The notes under the pieces are model-generated. The model was not told the DNA's origin, did not search any database, and saw only the letters and a list, made by a program, of their open reading frames with translations. This document shows positions 15,841 through 25,006 of a stretch of 60,328 nucleotides of DNA, piece after piece. Both the position numbers and the translations under genes were made by a program. Each line of letters begins with the position of its first letter. Position 1 is the stretch's first letter. Source of the DNA: Candidatus Melainabacteria bacterium (lineage in GTDB: Bacteria > Cyanobacteriota > Vampirovibrionia > Obscuribacterales > Obscuribacteraceae); contig PLZS01000041.1 in the NCBI GenBank assembly GCA_003153555.1, positions 1-60,328 on the forward strand, given 5' to 3'.

Positions 15841-17666
15841 GCTTCTCCTCTGGGAATCTAAGATTCAAGGGATTGTTCTTAGTGTCTGTCCTGCTTTTAG
15901 TCGAGTTGTTGTTTGCGGCTTCTTATTTCTGGTTGCTCAGCAAAGCAGAAGAGGAATCTACCAAGCAGCAGAAGGCGAAACAAATTATCACGAGAACCAA
16001 TGCCCTTATGTATCTTCTCTATGATGCGGGAGACACCATAAATAAGTATGTTTTTCACCCCGAGCAGTGTTCAATTCAGAAGTACGAATCAGATCGAGTT
16101 GAAATCCCCAAAACATTCGCATGGCTTAAGGAGCAGCTAGAGTCTGATCCTGATCAACTAAAGTTGCTTGAGAGGATTGAAGCAAATTGCACATCATCTC
16201 TCGCTATGCTGGCTGATATGAAGCATATAAACGATACCGAAGCTCAGATGGTGTCATTTCACCGGGGAGTTAAAGTACTGGCAAAAATGCAAAAGCATAT
16301 GGAGCCATTTATTCGAGACCTAATTACGTTCCTAGACACCGAAAAGAAAATTGAAAGCGCCAGTCCAGCTGCGATGAAATTTCAACGCGAGTGCCTGAGA
16401 TGGCTGCTTATGGCCGCGTTGGCTGTCAATATCATCGCCGCCGTGATTTTGGCAATGTTCTTTGTTCGCAGTATTACTTCGCGCCTCGCTGTTGTTGTGA
16501 ACAATTCAGAGCGCTTGCGACAACGCTTAACTCTGCGTTCACCTCTTCCAGGTACTGATGAGATAGCCTTGTTGGACAAAGCGTTTCACGAAATGTCTGA
16601 TTCTCTACGAGGCGAAGAAGACCTTGTCAGAGCTAATGAACTGCAGATACGCGCGATGATCGACCAAATGCCGATTGGTCTTATGATCATCGCGGATGAA
16701 GACAGCATTGAGTATGCCAATCCAAGGTTGGAGAAACTCTTAGGCTACAAAAATGGTGCTCTAGTCGGCACCCATTTGTCCAGTCATTTTTCAACGACGG
16801 GCCATAATGCAGTTTCCCTGACTGATACCACTGCCATTGAAGGCGTAGTTGAACTGGTTGCCTACAAACAGGATCGAAGTGAGCTTACCGTTGAATTCTC
16901 GGTAGTTGATGTATCGTTAGGAACTCTGTCGAGACGCCTGGCAATAGTTGTGGATGTCAGCGAAAGGCATGAAGTCGAAAAAATGCGACAAGCTTTTGTG
17001 GCTATGGTCAGCCACGAACTTAGGACACCATTGACTTCTGTTGCTGGTTTTTTGCAACTATTGCCGATGGGAGTGTATGGACAAATCGAGGATAACGCAG
17101 TTAATGAGGCTAGTCGTGCTGAGGGACACGTCGATCAATTAATCATGCTGATCAATGACTTGCTTGATTTGGAAAAACTTGAGGCAGGCAAATTGGAAAT
17201 GGCGAAGGCGAGGGTTGTTTTGGAAGACGTCATCGACGCAGCGCTGGATTCAGTGTACAGCCTCGCGGAAGTGCTGAAGGTTGCCGTGATGTTTGAAGGT
17301 TGTGAGGTTGATGTTGTGGCTGATAGTGAACGGCTCAGACAGGCGATTTCGAAAATGCTGACCTGCATGCTGCGACTTTGTTCGGAGGGTGAAACGATCG
17401 ATGTTGTGGTTGATTCGATGGGGAGCGACAAAGCTGTTACCATTTGTTTGAATACTCGCATTCTCGCCATTCCTCCTGCAAAGTTGCAGTCTATCTTTGA
17501 TCCTTTTCAACAGTTGGAGTTGCCGTCTCTTTCGGGATCGCTTGGCTTGGGTTTGACTTTGTCGCGAGCGATTGCGTTGCAGCATGGTGGCACTTGTGGT
17601 GCTAATCCATCAGCAAATGGTGGCACTTCTATTTGGTTGCAACTTCCCAATCACAAAAGCGTTTAG
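15837..17666 (+). CDS. histidine kinase with intact His but degenerate ATP-binding boxes (HK-B)
   Basis: Seen: 609 aa from GTG 15837, which overlaps the HK-A stop (GTGA) and has GGAGG 4 nt upstream; an ATG at 15810 is in frame. Same layout as HK-A: TM1, external domain, TM2, HAMP, PAS. The H-box is intact, MVSHELRTPL (His codon 17013-17015). The ATP domain is damaged: the N-box reads QAISKMLTCMLRL, with Lys and Cys at the two conserved Asn positions. In G1 the usual D.G.G reads TRILA. Only G2 (GSLGLGLTL) survives. It should be a phosphoacceptor unable to bind ATP properly. Overlapping translation gives equal dosage with HK-A, fitting a heterodimer (inference). Confidence 0.88.
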   Translation: MSFSSGNLRFKGLFLVSVLLLVELLFAASYFWLLSKAEEESTKQQKAKQIITRTNALMYLLYDAGDTINKYVFHPEQCSIQKYESDRVEIPKTFAWLKEQLESDPDQLKLLERIEANCTSSLAMLADMKHINDTEAQMVSFHRGVKVLAKMQKHMEPFIRDLITFLDTEKKIESASPAAMKFQRECLRWLLMAALAVNIIAAVILAMFFVRSITSRLAVVVNNSERLRQRLTLRSPLPGTDEIALLDKAFHEMSDSLRGEEDLVRANELQIRAMIDQMPIGLMIIADEDSIEYANPRLEKLLGYKNGALVGTHLSSHFSTTGHNAVSLTDTTAIEGVVELVAYKQDRSELTVEFSVVDVSLGTLSRRLAIVVDVSERHEVEKMRQAFVAMVSHELRTPLTSVAGFLQLLPMGVYGQIEDNAVNEASRAEGHVDQLIMLINDLLDLEKLEAGKLEMAKARVVLEDVIDAALDSVYSLAEVLKVAVMFEGCEVDVVADSERLRQAISKMLTCMLRLCSEGETIDVVVDSMGSDKAVTICLNTRILAIPPAKLQSIFDPFQQLELPSLSGSLGLGLTLSRAIALQHGGTCGANPSANGGTSIWLQLPNHKSV

Positions 17667-17704
17667 ATGCAGCAGTTGATCCTACAAAATGCAGGGTTAG
17701 ATTT

Positions 17705-18805
17705 TTGAGCAGCGATAGTTCCAAATTGAAAATAGTTCTGGACCAGATTCGAGAAAATAATCAGCTGTCTGGGATGGCTTGTTCTGTGGTCATGCAGGGA
17801 TCGGCGGTAGCTACCGCTTGTTCTGGTTACCGCACACTTAAGAGCAGTGTTCCAGTTACTATCAACGACAAATTTCACATCGGTTCTTGCACAAAGGCGA
17901 TGACCGCTACACTTGTAGCCATGCTGATTGAAGAAACAAGTTTGGATTGGCAGACGAAAGTTTCGGAAGTTTTTCCAGAGCTTATTATAAATCCCGGCTT
18001 TCAAGATGTCACGATCGAAATGCTAATGGCTCATAAAGGCGGCATGCCGAACCGTAGTCATCCATTGGGCAAGTCTCTTTTTGACATGCATCAGTTTTCT
18101 GGCAGCACTAAATCACAGCGTTATAAATTCATCAAGCTAATCCTCTCCGAATCACCAGAGACCACTCCTGGTACCAATTATGTTTATTCCAATACCGGTT
18201 ATGCCATGCTTGGTGCAATTTCTGAACGTGTGACAAACACTGCCTGGGAGAAACTGATTACTCAGCGATTGTTCTCTCCGTTGCGCATGACGACGGCCGG
18301 ATTTGGTGCAATGGGAACACCGGGCCTTTTAGATCAGCCGTTGCAACATTTTTTCGAGAAGAACAAATATGTCGTTGTTCATCCCGGTCCGATGAGCGAC
18401 AATCCTGTCTCGATTGCTCCCGGGGGTGGTGTTCATTGCAGCATCGGTGACTGGACCAAGTTTGCGATCATGCATTTGGAAAAAGGAGAGAAACCTAATT
18501 CCTTACTAAAACCCGAGACCTTTGCTCGGCTGCATACCGATCCCTTTGGTGGCACATACATGGGTGGTTGGGTGCTGAAAGAGTGCGATTGGGCGGACGG
18601 TCCAGTACTGTCCCACAACGGCAGCAATACTATGAACTTCGCCCATGTGCGGATCGCGCCAAGCGAGCATTTTGCTGTGCTGGTTGCCACCAATCATGGT
18701 GGAGACGCAGCCCAGAGTGCCTGTGACGAATTGATCTCGTATGCAATTGAACGATTTGAGAATGGCGATTCCTTTGGTCGAGAATTGAACGAATTCGATG
18801 TTTAG
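17705..18805 (+). CDS. beta-lactamase-fold serine hydrolase (class C / DD-peptidase family)
   Basis: Seen: 366 aa from TTG 17705, which has AGGG about 8 nt upstream; a TTG at 17633 would overlap HK-B. Catalytic motifs: SxxK as SCTK (61-64) in HIGSCTKAMTA, YxN as YSN (161-163) in YVYSNTGYAMLG, and HNG in VLSHNGSNT as the third box. Family PF00144 includes AmpC, DD-peptidases and esterases; the substrate cannot be told from sequence. No signal peptide, so a cytoplasmic esterase or amidase is as likely as a cell-wall role. It follows HK-B closely on the same strand and may be co-transcribed. Confidence 0.85.
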   Translation: MSSDSSKLKIVLDQIRENNQLSGMACSVVMQGSAVATACSGYRTLKSSVPVTINDKFHIGSCTKAMTATLVAMLIEETSLDWQTKVSEVFPELIINPGFQDVTIEMLMAHKGGMPNRSHPLGKSLFDMHQFSGSTKSQRYKFIKLILSESPETTPGTNYVYSNTGYAMLGAISERVTNTAWEKLITQRLFSPLRMTTAGFGAMGTPGLLDQPLQHFFEKNKYVVVHPGPMSDNPVSIAPGGGVHCSIGDWTKFAIMHLEKGEKPNSLLKPETFARLHTDPFGGTYMGGWVLKECDWADGPVLSHNGSNTMNFAHVRIAPSEHFAVLVATNHGGDAAQSACDELISYAIERFENGDSFGRELNEFDV

Positions 18806-18905
18806 CGCGTTTCGCAGTTATCGAAGCTAACTTGGTAATAACTCGGAAAGGTTTCTCAAATAGATTGATAGAGTCGGAATTAGTAAATATATATCGGGTA
18901 ACCCC

Positions 18906-20015
18906 ATGAGTCGTACCAGTCCGGACGCGCCCCCCCCAATTGACCCGGGTAGAAGCAACGGATATAACAGTCCGCAGTTCAGCCCTCAGAATCCATTTGA
19001 GACCGGTGCTCGACGAATCGAACAGGGCATTAGCCAAGGCATGGGAACTCAGGCGCTTCACGATGAGCTCAGCTTGATGCGTCAAGCAGCCATGCAGAAT
19101 GGTACCTTCAATCTTGCCCAGTACAAAGGAGATGTTGGCGAGATCGATAAAAAATTACACGCCGACGGGTTCTTGCCCAATATTCACATCGGTGTAGATG
19201 GTCAGGGGCATGATACCGTCAGCCGTGACGGACGACAAACATCCGATCAGACTCAAGGTCAAGGAGACGCTCCCGAACCCAGTGGCGGACACACCGGTCG
19301 CGGAAATCATCATGGACGCCGCCATGGACGAGGCGGGCATCACGGTCGGGGACATCATAGAGGTGGTCACCACGGCTCAGGCGAGCAAACATCAGGTCAA
19401 GGCGAGACGCAGGGCGATTCACAGGGCGCTCCACAAGGTGACTTAACTGAGCGTGATTTGCAACCGGGTGGTCGTGAGCGACCTACCGATCGCACAACGC
19501 CGGATCGCCGCGGTGCCGATACCTCCGACCCGACGACGGACCGTTCACGACGTTCTGGAGATCCGCAGATCTGGGGAGCACCAACGATCAGCGCTCAAGG
19601 AATTGACAAAGTGCTGCGAGATAACCATTCACCTGCAGCTGGACTAGGAAACTACATCTACGATCAGGCTGTAGCGCACCACATCAATCCAGCTTTCGCG
19701 CTGGCGATGTACGGCCAAGAATCGACTTTTGGTACCAAAGGCGCAGCGGCCCGCAACAATAGTTTCGGGAATATTCGCGGTGCCGGCGGACATGGTTTCA
19801 AACATTACGATAACGTCAAAGACGGTGTCGATGACTGGATGAAACTGCTCAGTTCCGACAGTTACAGAGGAAAGGACCTAGCGCAAATTATTCACCGTTA
19901 TGCGCCAGGTTCAGACGGCAACAATCCCCGAAGCTACATGGCGTATGTTTCCAACAACATGGCTAAGTGGGCTCGTAGCGGAGACGATAATCCGGACGAT
20001 AGGCGCTACGCCTAG
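18906..20015 (+). CDS. glucosaminidase-like cell-wall hydrolase with His/Gly-rich linker
   Basis: Seen: 369 aa. A Pro-rich N-terminus and helical ~40-80 region precede a long low-complexity linker (residues ~115-185) dominated by GHHGRGHHRGGHHG. The C-terminal domain (~240-355) reads INPAFALAMYGQESTFG then AAARNNSFGNIRG, and later YDNVKDGVDDWMKLL and SYMAYVSNNMAKW. That is the pattern of FlgJ/LytG-type N-acetylglucosaminidases, with the likely catalytic Glu in GQES. No signal peptide was seen, so export would need another route. The His-rich linker may bind metal (inference). Confidence 0.75.
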   Translation: MSRTSPDAPPPIDPGRSNGYNSPQFSPQNPFETGARRIEQGISQGMGTQALHDELSLMRQAAMQNGTFNLAQYKGDVGEIDKKLHADGFLPNIHIGVDGQGHDTVSRDGRQTSDQTQGQGDAPEPSGGHTGRGNHHGRRHGRGGHHGRGHHRGGHHGSGEQTSGQGETQGDSQGAPQGDLTERDLQPGGRERPTDRTTPDRRGADTSDPTTDRSRRSGDPQIWGAPTISAQGIDKVLRDNHSPAAGLGNYIYDQAVAHHINPAFALAMYGQESTFGTKGAAARNNSFGNIRGAGGHGFKHYDNVKDGVDDWMKLLSSDSYRGKDLAQIIHRYAPGSDGNNPRSYMAYVSNNMAKWARSGDDNPDDRRYA

Positions 20016-20099
20016 ATAACCTGGGGACTCGGGTTTCCCACCGGCTTGGAAAATACAAATTCTTGGACTCTGTTCTGCAGCGCTTCCAATCACCTGAGC

Positions 20100-20130
20100 A
20101 GCACTAAATATAGTGCTACTAGGGTTTTTT
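20100..20130 (+). terminator. hairpin with T-run after the glucosaminidase-like gene
   Basis: Seen: AGCACTA (20100-20106), loop AATA, TAGTGCT (20111-20117), then a T6 run at 20125-20130. The T-run starts 7 nt after the stem, so efficiency is uncertain. It overlaps the stop of the convergent gene. Confidence 0.4.
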
Positions 20131-20718
20131 ATCAGTTGGCTTATTTAGCTTTTTGCCGAGCTTAGGTGATCGTTCTTCAAACCAAGCATCCAGCTGCGCT
20201 TTCGCTTTGTTCACTAATACGGCTGATTCCGCTTCTCCGCCGAGATCGGGATGGACTGTGCGCAATGACATTTGTGAACGCCATGCTTTGTGCACCGTAG
20301 TTGGTGTCAAATCGTCGAAAGGAACGCCAAGAATTTGCGCAGCTTTGCGAATTTCAACCGGCAGTGGTGCCTTGACCGTTTTGACAGATTCTTCGTTGCC
20401 TTCCTCTTTAGTCTTTAGCAGTTTCCGTTCCAATCCAGATTGCGCAACTCGCTTGCCAATCTTTCGAACCTCTTCCATCTCACCAACCGCTTCATAGAAT
20501 TCGGTCACCGCAATTAGGATTTGCATATAGTAAAAGTGTTGCGGTCCGTACGTTGCTTCAGCAAATTGCAAAGCTTGGCGATATCGCTCCTCGGCCTGTC
20601 TCGTTCGCCCAGTAAGGTGAAGCTCTTGAGCCGCTAAAAGGTGGGCACGCAGTGAATCGTCACGGACTTGTGTGACGTCGAATTTTAAGGGATCGCTGCT
20701 ATCTGGGACTGAAGTCAT
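20119..20718 (-). CDS. TPR protein with C-terminal J-like domain
   Basis: Seen: 199 aa. Residues ~20-90 form TPR-like helices (AQELHLTGRTRQAEERYRQAL, YYMQILIAVTEFYEAVGEM). A charged linker leads to a C-terminal domain (~120-190) with AAQILGVPFDDLTPTTVHKAW, TVHPDLGG and VNKAKAQLDAWF. The HPD tripeptide and spacing identify a J domain, which stimulates Hsp70 ATPase. TPR plus J suggests a co-chaperone targeting DnaK to a client (inference). Followed at 20760 by a GNAT gene on the same strand. Confidence 0.75.
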   Translation of the reverse strand: MTSVPDSSDPLKFDVTQVRDDSLRAHLLAAQELHLTGRTRQAEERYRQALQFAEATYGPQHFYYMQILIAVTEFYEAVGEMEEVRKIGKRVAQSGLERKLLKTKEEGNEESVKTVKAPLPVEIRKAAQILGVPFDDLTPTTVHKAWRSQMSLRTVHPDLGGEAESAVLVNKAKAQLDAWFEERSPKLGKKLNKPTDKKP

Positions 20719-20759
20719 GGGTCAGCCAAAGGTTACTAAAACAGGATACACAATTGTGC

Positions 20760-21302
20760 TCAAGTAAATACCACCTTCAGGCAGTAAAAGTCGGATTGGG
20801 TTTCGAATCCAAGCTTTTCATATAAACGTAATGCCGGCACATTTTGTTCTGTGACCCATAGGCTCATGCTTTGAACACCTGCCTGACTGAGATTGTGCAA
20901 GCTTTGCCGAATTAAAAGCTCCGCCAACCCTTGCCCTCGGTACGTGGGATGAGTCATGGCCAAATCGAGAGAGCGGGAGTGGCGGTGCGGAACCACAACC
21001 ATGGCACAAATTGGGCTATTTCCGTCAAATAAAACTAAGGACGAGTTGTGGCAGATGCCATGCCAAAATGTTTGAATGGCGATATTTCGCCACTGTTCGT
21101 CGGTCTGATGGTCTGCGTCATCAATGGTTCCGCGAAAGGACGTGCAAAGGAGCCGGCCAATCATAGCTCCGTCGACGTCAGTGAGTCGGCGGCAGCGATA
21201 TTTCCCAAAATTTAGCGGCGCCGCCAGTCGCTCTGTTGGGCGGCTCATTTTTAGGCGTCTTAGCGGAATAGCTTTGACTGTGCGCGTTTCATTCTCGACC
21301 AT
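20760..21302 (-). CDS. GNAT-family N-acetyltransferase
   Basis: Seen: 180 aa. The acetyl-CoA-binding motif A is THPTYRGQGLAELLIRQSL (R/Q-x-x-G-x-G/A type). Motif B is VTEQNVPALRLYEKLGF, typical of RimI-like enzymes. Substrate unknown; a small molecule or a protein N-terminus are both possible. An internal start at ATG 21248 (MSRPTERL) is plausible because the first 18 residues are basic and poorly structured. Same strand as the TPR-J protein and the CheY-like gene. Confidence 0.85.
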   Translation of the reverse strand: MVENETRTVKAIPLRRLKMSRPTERLAAPLNFGKYRCRRLTDVDGAMIGRLLCTSFRGTIDDADHQTDEQWRNIAIQTFWHGICHNSSLVLFDGNSPICAMVVVPHRHSRSLDLAMTHPTYRGQGLAELLIRQSLHNLSQAGVQSMSLWVTEQNVPALRLYEKLGFETQSDFYCLKVVFT

Positions 21303-21336
21303 TTCTCGATCTTAGCTTATAGAGCCTTGGCTTAAT

Positions 21337-21696
21337 TCAAATCAGCCACTGTTTGATGACTTCATCAAAGTCCAATTTATTAAACGGCTTGGTTAGAAAA
21401 CCATCCATGCCTGCATCGACGCATTTGAGCTTGTCTTCCTCTTGCTCACTGGCTGTTATGGCGATAATTGGAATCTTGCAGCCTGATTTACGCAACTCAC
21501 GGGCGGTTTCGAAGCCGTCCATAAGCGGCATACGAAGATCCATGAAAATGAGAACGTATTCGTTAGGCTTGAATGCGTCCAAAGCTTTTGCGCCATTAGC
21601 TGCAATTTCAGCTTGAAACCCTTGCCCAGTAATCAGGTAGTGGAGGACTTTCTGATTGACAGGATTATCCTCAACGATCAAAATTCGGCGTGTCAA
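21337..21696 (-). CDS. single-domain CheY-like response regulator
   Basis: Seen: 119 aa, a receiver domain only. Acidic pair ED (9-10) in ILIVEDNPVNQKVL, phosphoacceptor D53 in FMDLRMP, Thr81 in AITAS and K103 in LTKPF. The EDNPVNQKV and MDLRMPLMDG signature is of the type found after hybrid histidine kinases. Having no output domain, it must act by protein contact or as a phosphate relay or sink. It might serve the kinase pair at 13969-17666 (inference). Confidence 0.9.
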   Translation of the reverse strand: MTRRILIVEDNPVNQKVLHYLITGQGFQAEIAANGAKALDAFKPNEYVLIFMDLRMPLMDGFETARELRKSGCKIPIIAITASEQEEDKLKCVDAGMDGFLTKPFNKLDFDEVIKQWLI

Positions 21697-21754
21697 GATA
21701 ATTGCCCTCTTTCGCTCAGTAAGCCGAGACCCCTGGGCGATAGCCCCGTATTTC

Positions 21755-21788
21755 CCATACCCGTTGTTCAGCTAACTTATGGGTATGG
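21755..21788. promoter_or_regulatory. 8-bp inverted repeat in a divergent promoter region
   Basis: Seen: CCATACCC (21755-21762) and GGGTATGG (21781-21788), 26 bp centre to centre, between the CheY-like gene (minus) and the beta-amylase fusion (plus). Possible operator; no factor can be named. Confidence 0.35.
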
Positions 21789-21868
21789 TGCTTCCCCCAT
21801 TGTTAGCGACGCACTTCACAGATAGATTTAGATGCACAAAGTCCCCTTAACGTAGAACCTGACCTGGA

Positions 21869-24838
21869 ATGCCTGATAACCCAAACGACAAACCAGCAGT
21901 CAAACCTTCAACCGAAGTCAATCACGATTCGGCTCTATTTAATAGAATTTCCGCTCCAAAATCTCAGGAGCCGCCACAAAGTTACTTGGAAAAGGGCGTC
22001 GATGTCGTTACGTCGCAGTTTATTTCCGACGCTTCTCTGAGAACAACCGTAGACCACTATGCCGGCGATTTCATCAAAACGGCTTCCTTATTTACCGGCG
22101 GCAAAGCTGGAATGGTGGGCGCTGTTCTGGCGTATGGCTTGGACCAGGCGAGTCCGGATACACCACTGTCCCAACAAATAGAGGATTTCGGTTTGGGTGC
22201 CGCAAAAGGCGCCACGATGAAGGGCATTTTTCACGTTGTCGGTGCGAATTACACGTTCGCTCCCACCAAAGGTGTCTTGATTGGTCTGGGCAGTCGCGCC
22301 GCAGAAGACATTTATCAAAGAGATATTTTCACAGATCCGACCAAAGCGGCCAGTAGAGTCGCCGCTAACGTTTTCAATCCCAAGTCGATGATTTTCGATG
22401 CAGCTGTTTGGGGCATCGGCGAAGGCGCATTTGGAACTCTCAACGCTGCCACAAAAGGTGCGCTGGTTAAGAGTCAAATTGGTGGCGGAATTGCGATGGG
22501 AACCACTTTTGGTTTGGTTACTGGTGGTGGCAGTGAGATCGTTCGCGAGCAACAGTCTGGTGAGAAATTCAATTTCTCGAAGGTTGTACAGAGCGCTGCT
22601 ATCGAAGGTCTAGTAATGGGCGCTGCAGCCGGGGTCGGCGCGAAATTGACGCCATCAGCGGAAGTGGTATCATCGCCGCGTCGGGAACGAAGCAACGTCG
22701 TCATACCTGAAGAGCAGCAATCACCGCTAAATACTCATAAAGTCACAGTGCCGCTAGCCGAACGATCTCATGGCACGCTCGACATGCTTGGTAAGTCAGC
22801 ACCGTCAACTCTAATTCGCACGGAAAGCGTGCTTGATCAACTTATTGATTCACCGCCGCTGAATGGTGAAAAAGTTGTTCCTGCTAAAGCCGGCGACCTT
22901 TCAGTTCCGATTGATACGACTCCGTACACCGATGTTCGTTCCGTTGAAGTGGCACCACTTCCACCGCAGACGGTTCCTGCTCCAAAAGAGTTTGTCATCT
23001 CTTCGGGAAAAGAAGCATTGGATGCATTCCGTCAGACTAAATCAGAATCAGCGATGCTGAGAGTTCGCGAAATTATTGGCGGCACTAAAGAGAAGCCAGA
23101 GCTGGGTCCTGAAAAGAGTATGTTCGTTCAGCAGTTAACAAAGACGGAAGGAAAGCTTCTGCCTGAGGCCGATAAAGCAGACGTTATTGCCACTGCATAT
23201 CCAGAAACACTTTCAGCCGCAGACCGTGCCAAACACGTTTTTGATACACCAGATGTGCGCGGCAAAATATTCTTGTTAACCGACAACAATAATCATTTGC
23301 TTCTTGCTAACGGGGCTCAACCTCAGGAAGTCAAAACTTTCCGCGATAATGGATTTACCTCTGTGACACGTTTGGACGGCGGGCAAACTAACTTCAATGT
23401 AATGGCACCATTGATGATTGGTGATGCCGCAAATCCGAACAGTCCACAGTCAAAAGCCGCATGGGCGGAGTTTGACAGGCAGCTTGGGGAAGCAAAGAAA
23501 CTGGGTGTGGACGCTGTTACCACTGATGTTTGGTGGGGCATGATCGAGCCTGAAAAAGGCAAATTCGATTTTACTTACTTTGACAAACTCAGCGATCACA
23601 TTATCAAATCCGGTATGAGATGGAATCCAATTCTTTCTTTCCATGAGTGCGGTGGCAATGTTGGAGACACTGTAAATATTCCCCTGCCTCAATGGATTTG
23701 GGCTGATCTAGCAGCTAAAGTACCGAATAGTTCACCTGACGCTTTCAAGTACAAGAGCGAACAAGGTAATATGAGTAAGGAATATATTTCGCTCTGGGCA
23801 GATGAACTTGCTCAAGATAATTATGCGTCGGTGATGAAAAACTTCCAGGATCATTTCGCCGGCAAGCGCAAGAGCATTGGTGAAGTGAACATCAGCCTTG
23901 GACCAGCCGGTGAGTTGCGTTATCCATCATACAATTCGCATGACACGAACACAGGTTATCCAACGCGTGGTGGACTGCAAGCATATTCGGATATGGCGAT
24001 ATCTTCCTTCCGCGATTACGTCAAACTCAAATATGGTGGTGATGAAGCTTTAGGCAAAGCTTGGGGAATTCAGAACCTTGACGATTCCCATATTCTTCCG
24101 CCAGGCAATGCTAAGGAATTTTTTGAGCGCGGCGACCATTTCAATACACAGTATGGAAGGGACTTCTTCGACTGGTACAATCAATCATTGATCGATCACG
24201 GCGAAAGAGTCATGACTCTCGCTGCCTCAATTTTTGCCAAGAATGATTCAGCGTTTGCTGGCGTCGATCTTGGTGCAAAAGTCCCAGGTGTGCACTGGCG
24301 TGCAGGGACACTGCAAGGAGACAATGTAATCCTCAGTGACCGTCAAGCTGAACTCGCTGCCGGGATAATTCGCACCAGTCGTGGTGACTGGGACAAAGAT
24401 ACAGATGGACGCGGATATCGTCCGCTCCTGTCGATGTTCCGTAAAATTCAGCCAACCCTACAAGGTTCGGACACAGTCATAGTGCCTGCATTCACCGCGA
24501 TCGAAATGCCTGATGGAGACAATGGACCGGTCATTAAGGCTCTTCCGCACACGCTTGCTACATGGTTTGGACAAGAAGCAGAGCGTCAAGGCATATGGTT
24601 GAAGGGAGAGAATGCTTTGAATGGTAATCTTTCCGATCCCGCAGCTTGGGATCGCATGGCATCGTTCTTTGACCTTCCGCAGCAAGATGGCTATTACCAT
24701 GGCGCAGCCTTCTTGCGCATGAGTGATGTCGTGAATAATCCATTAGCCAGAGCCAAGATGTCCGAGCTCGTAACTGCCGTGCATTCGGTGCAACCATCAT
24801 GGTGGCAGCACTTCTTCAGAACAAAAACGGTTTCCTAG
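21869..24838 (+). CDS. large modular protein ending in a GH14 beta-amylase domain
   Basis: Seen: 989 aa. Residues ~60-270 are Gly/Ala-rich with hydrophobic stretches (TGGKAGMVGAVLAYGLDQ, VLIGLGSRAAEDIYQR, GGGIAMGTTFGLVTGGGSE), resembling the N-terminus of the toxin-like protein at 584. A linker follows to ~500. Residues ~515-975 are GH14: HECGGNVGD (592-600), GPAGELRYPSY with catalytic Glu682, GVHWRAG, and GENAL with Glu914, matching both catalytic glutamates of beta-amylases. Reaction: release of maltose from alpha-1,4-glucan ends. No signal peptide is visible. Glycogen-type substrate is plausible, as glgX lies at 43.6 kb. GH14 with such a long N-terminal half is unusual. Confidence 0.88.
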   Translation: MPDNPNDKPAVKPSTEVNHDSALFNRISAPKSQEPPQSYLEKGVDVVTSQFISDASLRTTVDHYAGDFIKTASLFTGGKAGMVGAVLAYGLDQASPDTPLSQQIEDFGLGAAKGATMKGIFHVVGANYTFAPTKGVLIGLGSRAAEDIYQRDIFTDPTKAASRVAANVFNPKSMIFDAAVWGIGEGAFGTLNAATKGALVKSQIGGGIAMGTTFGLVTGGGSEIVREQQSGEKFNFSKVVQSAAIEGLVMGAAAGVGAKLTPSAEVVSSPRRERSNVVIPEEQQSPLNTHKVTVPLAERSHGTLDMLGKSAPSTLIRTESVLDQLIDSPPLNGEKVVPAKAGDLSVPIDTTPYTDVRSVEVAPLPPQTVPAPKEFVISSGKEALDAFRQTKSESAMLRVREIIGGTKEKPELGPEKSMFVQQLTKTEGKLLPEADKADVIATAYPETLSAADRAKHVFDTPDVRGKIFLLTDNNNHLLLANGAQPQEVKTFRDNGFTSVTRLDGGQTNFNVMAPLMIGDAANPNSPQSKAAWAEFDRQLGEAKKLGVDAVTTDVWWGMIEPEKGKFDFTYFDKLSDHIIKSGMRWNPILSFHECGGNVGDTVNIPLPQWIWADLAAKVPNSSPDAFKYKSEQGNMSKEYISLWADELAQDNYASVMKNFQDHFAGKRKSIGEVNISLGPAGELRYPSYNSHDTNTGYPTRGGLQAYSDMAISSFRDYVKLKYGGDEALGKAWGIQNLDDSHILPPGNAKEFFERGDHFNTQYGRDFFDWYNQSLIDHGERVMTLAASIFAKNDSAFAGVDLGAKVPGVHWRAGTLQGDNVILSDRQAELAAGIIRTSRGDWDKDTDGRGYRPLLSMFRKIQPTLQGSDTVIVPAFTAIEMPDGDNGPVIKALPHTLATWFGQEAERQGIWLKGENALNGNLSDPAAWDRMASFFDLPQQDGYYHGAAFLRMSDVVNNPLARAKMSELVTAVHSVQPSWWQHFFRTKTVS

Positions 24839-24841
24839 AAA

Positions 24842-24965
24842 AGCGCGGCTGTCCACCGCCGCCAATAAGCACGCGTCGAGGAGCGTGGCTGTCCAGTCCA
24901 CCAATGAGCACAAATCGAGGCGGGTCTGGAGACCCGCGCTCCATTTCGATTAACTCGCGCCTCAT
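24842..24965. repeat. short tandem repeat and REP-like palindrome (copy A)
   Basis: Seen: two imperfect ~37-bp copies (GGCTGTCCA...CCAAT(A/G)AGCAC....CGAG) are followed by the palindrome GCGGGTCT-GG-AGACCCGC (24920-24937) and the flank GCGCTCCATTTCGA. A further degenerate CGCGCCTCATTTCGAT follows at ~24956. The stem may also act as a terminator for the upstream gene, though no T-run follows. Copies B-D are at 26509, 54507 and 54576. Confidence 0.6.
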
Positions 24966-25006
24966 TTCGATCACGAAAAGGCACTATATCTGGTGCAGCA
25001 ACGAAC

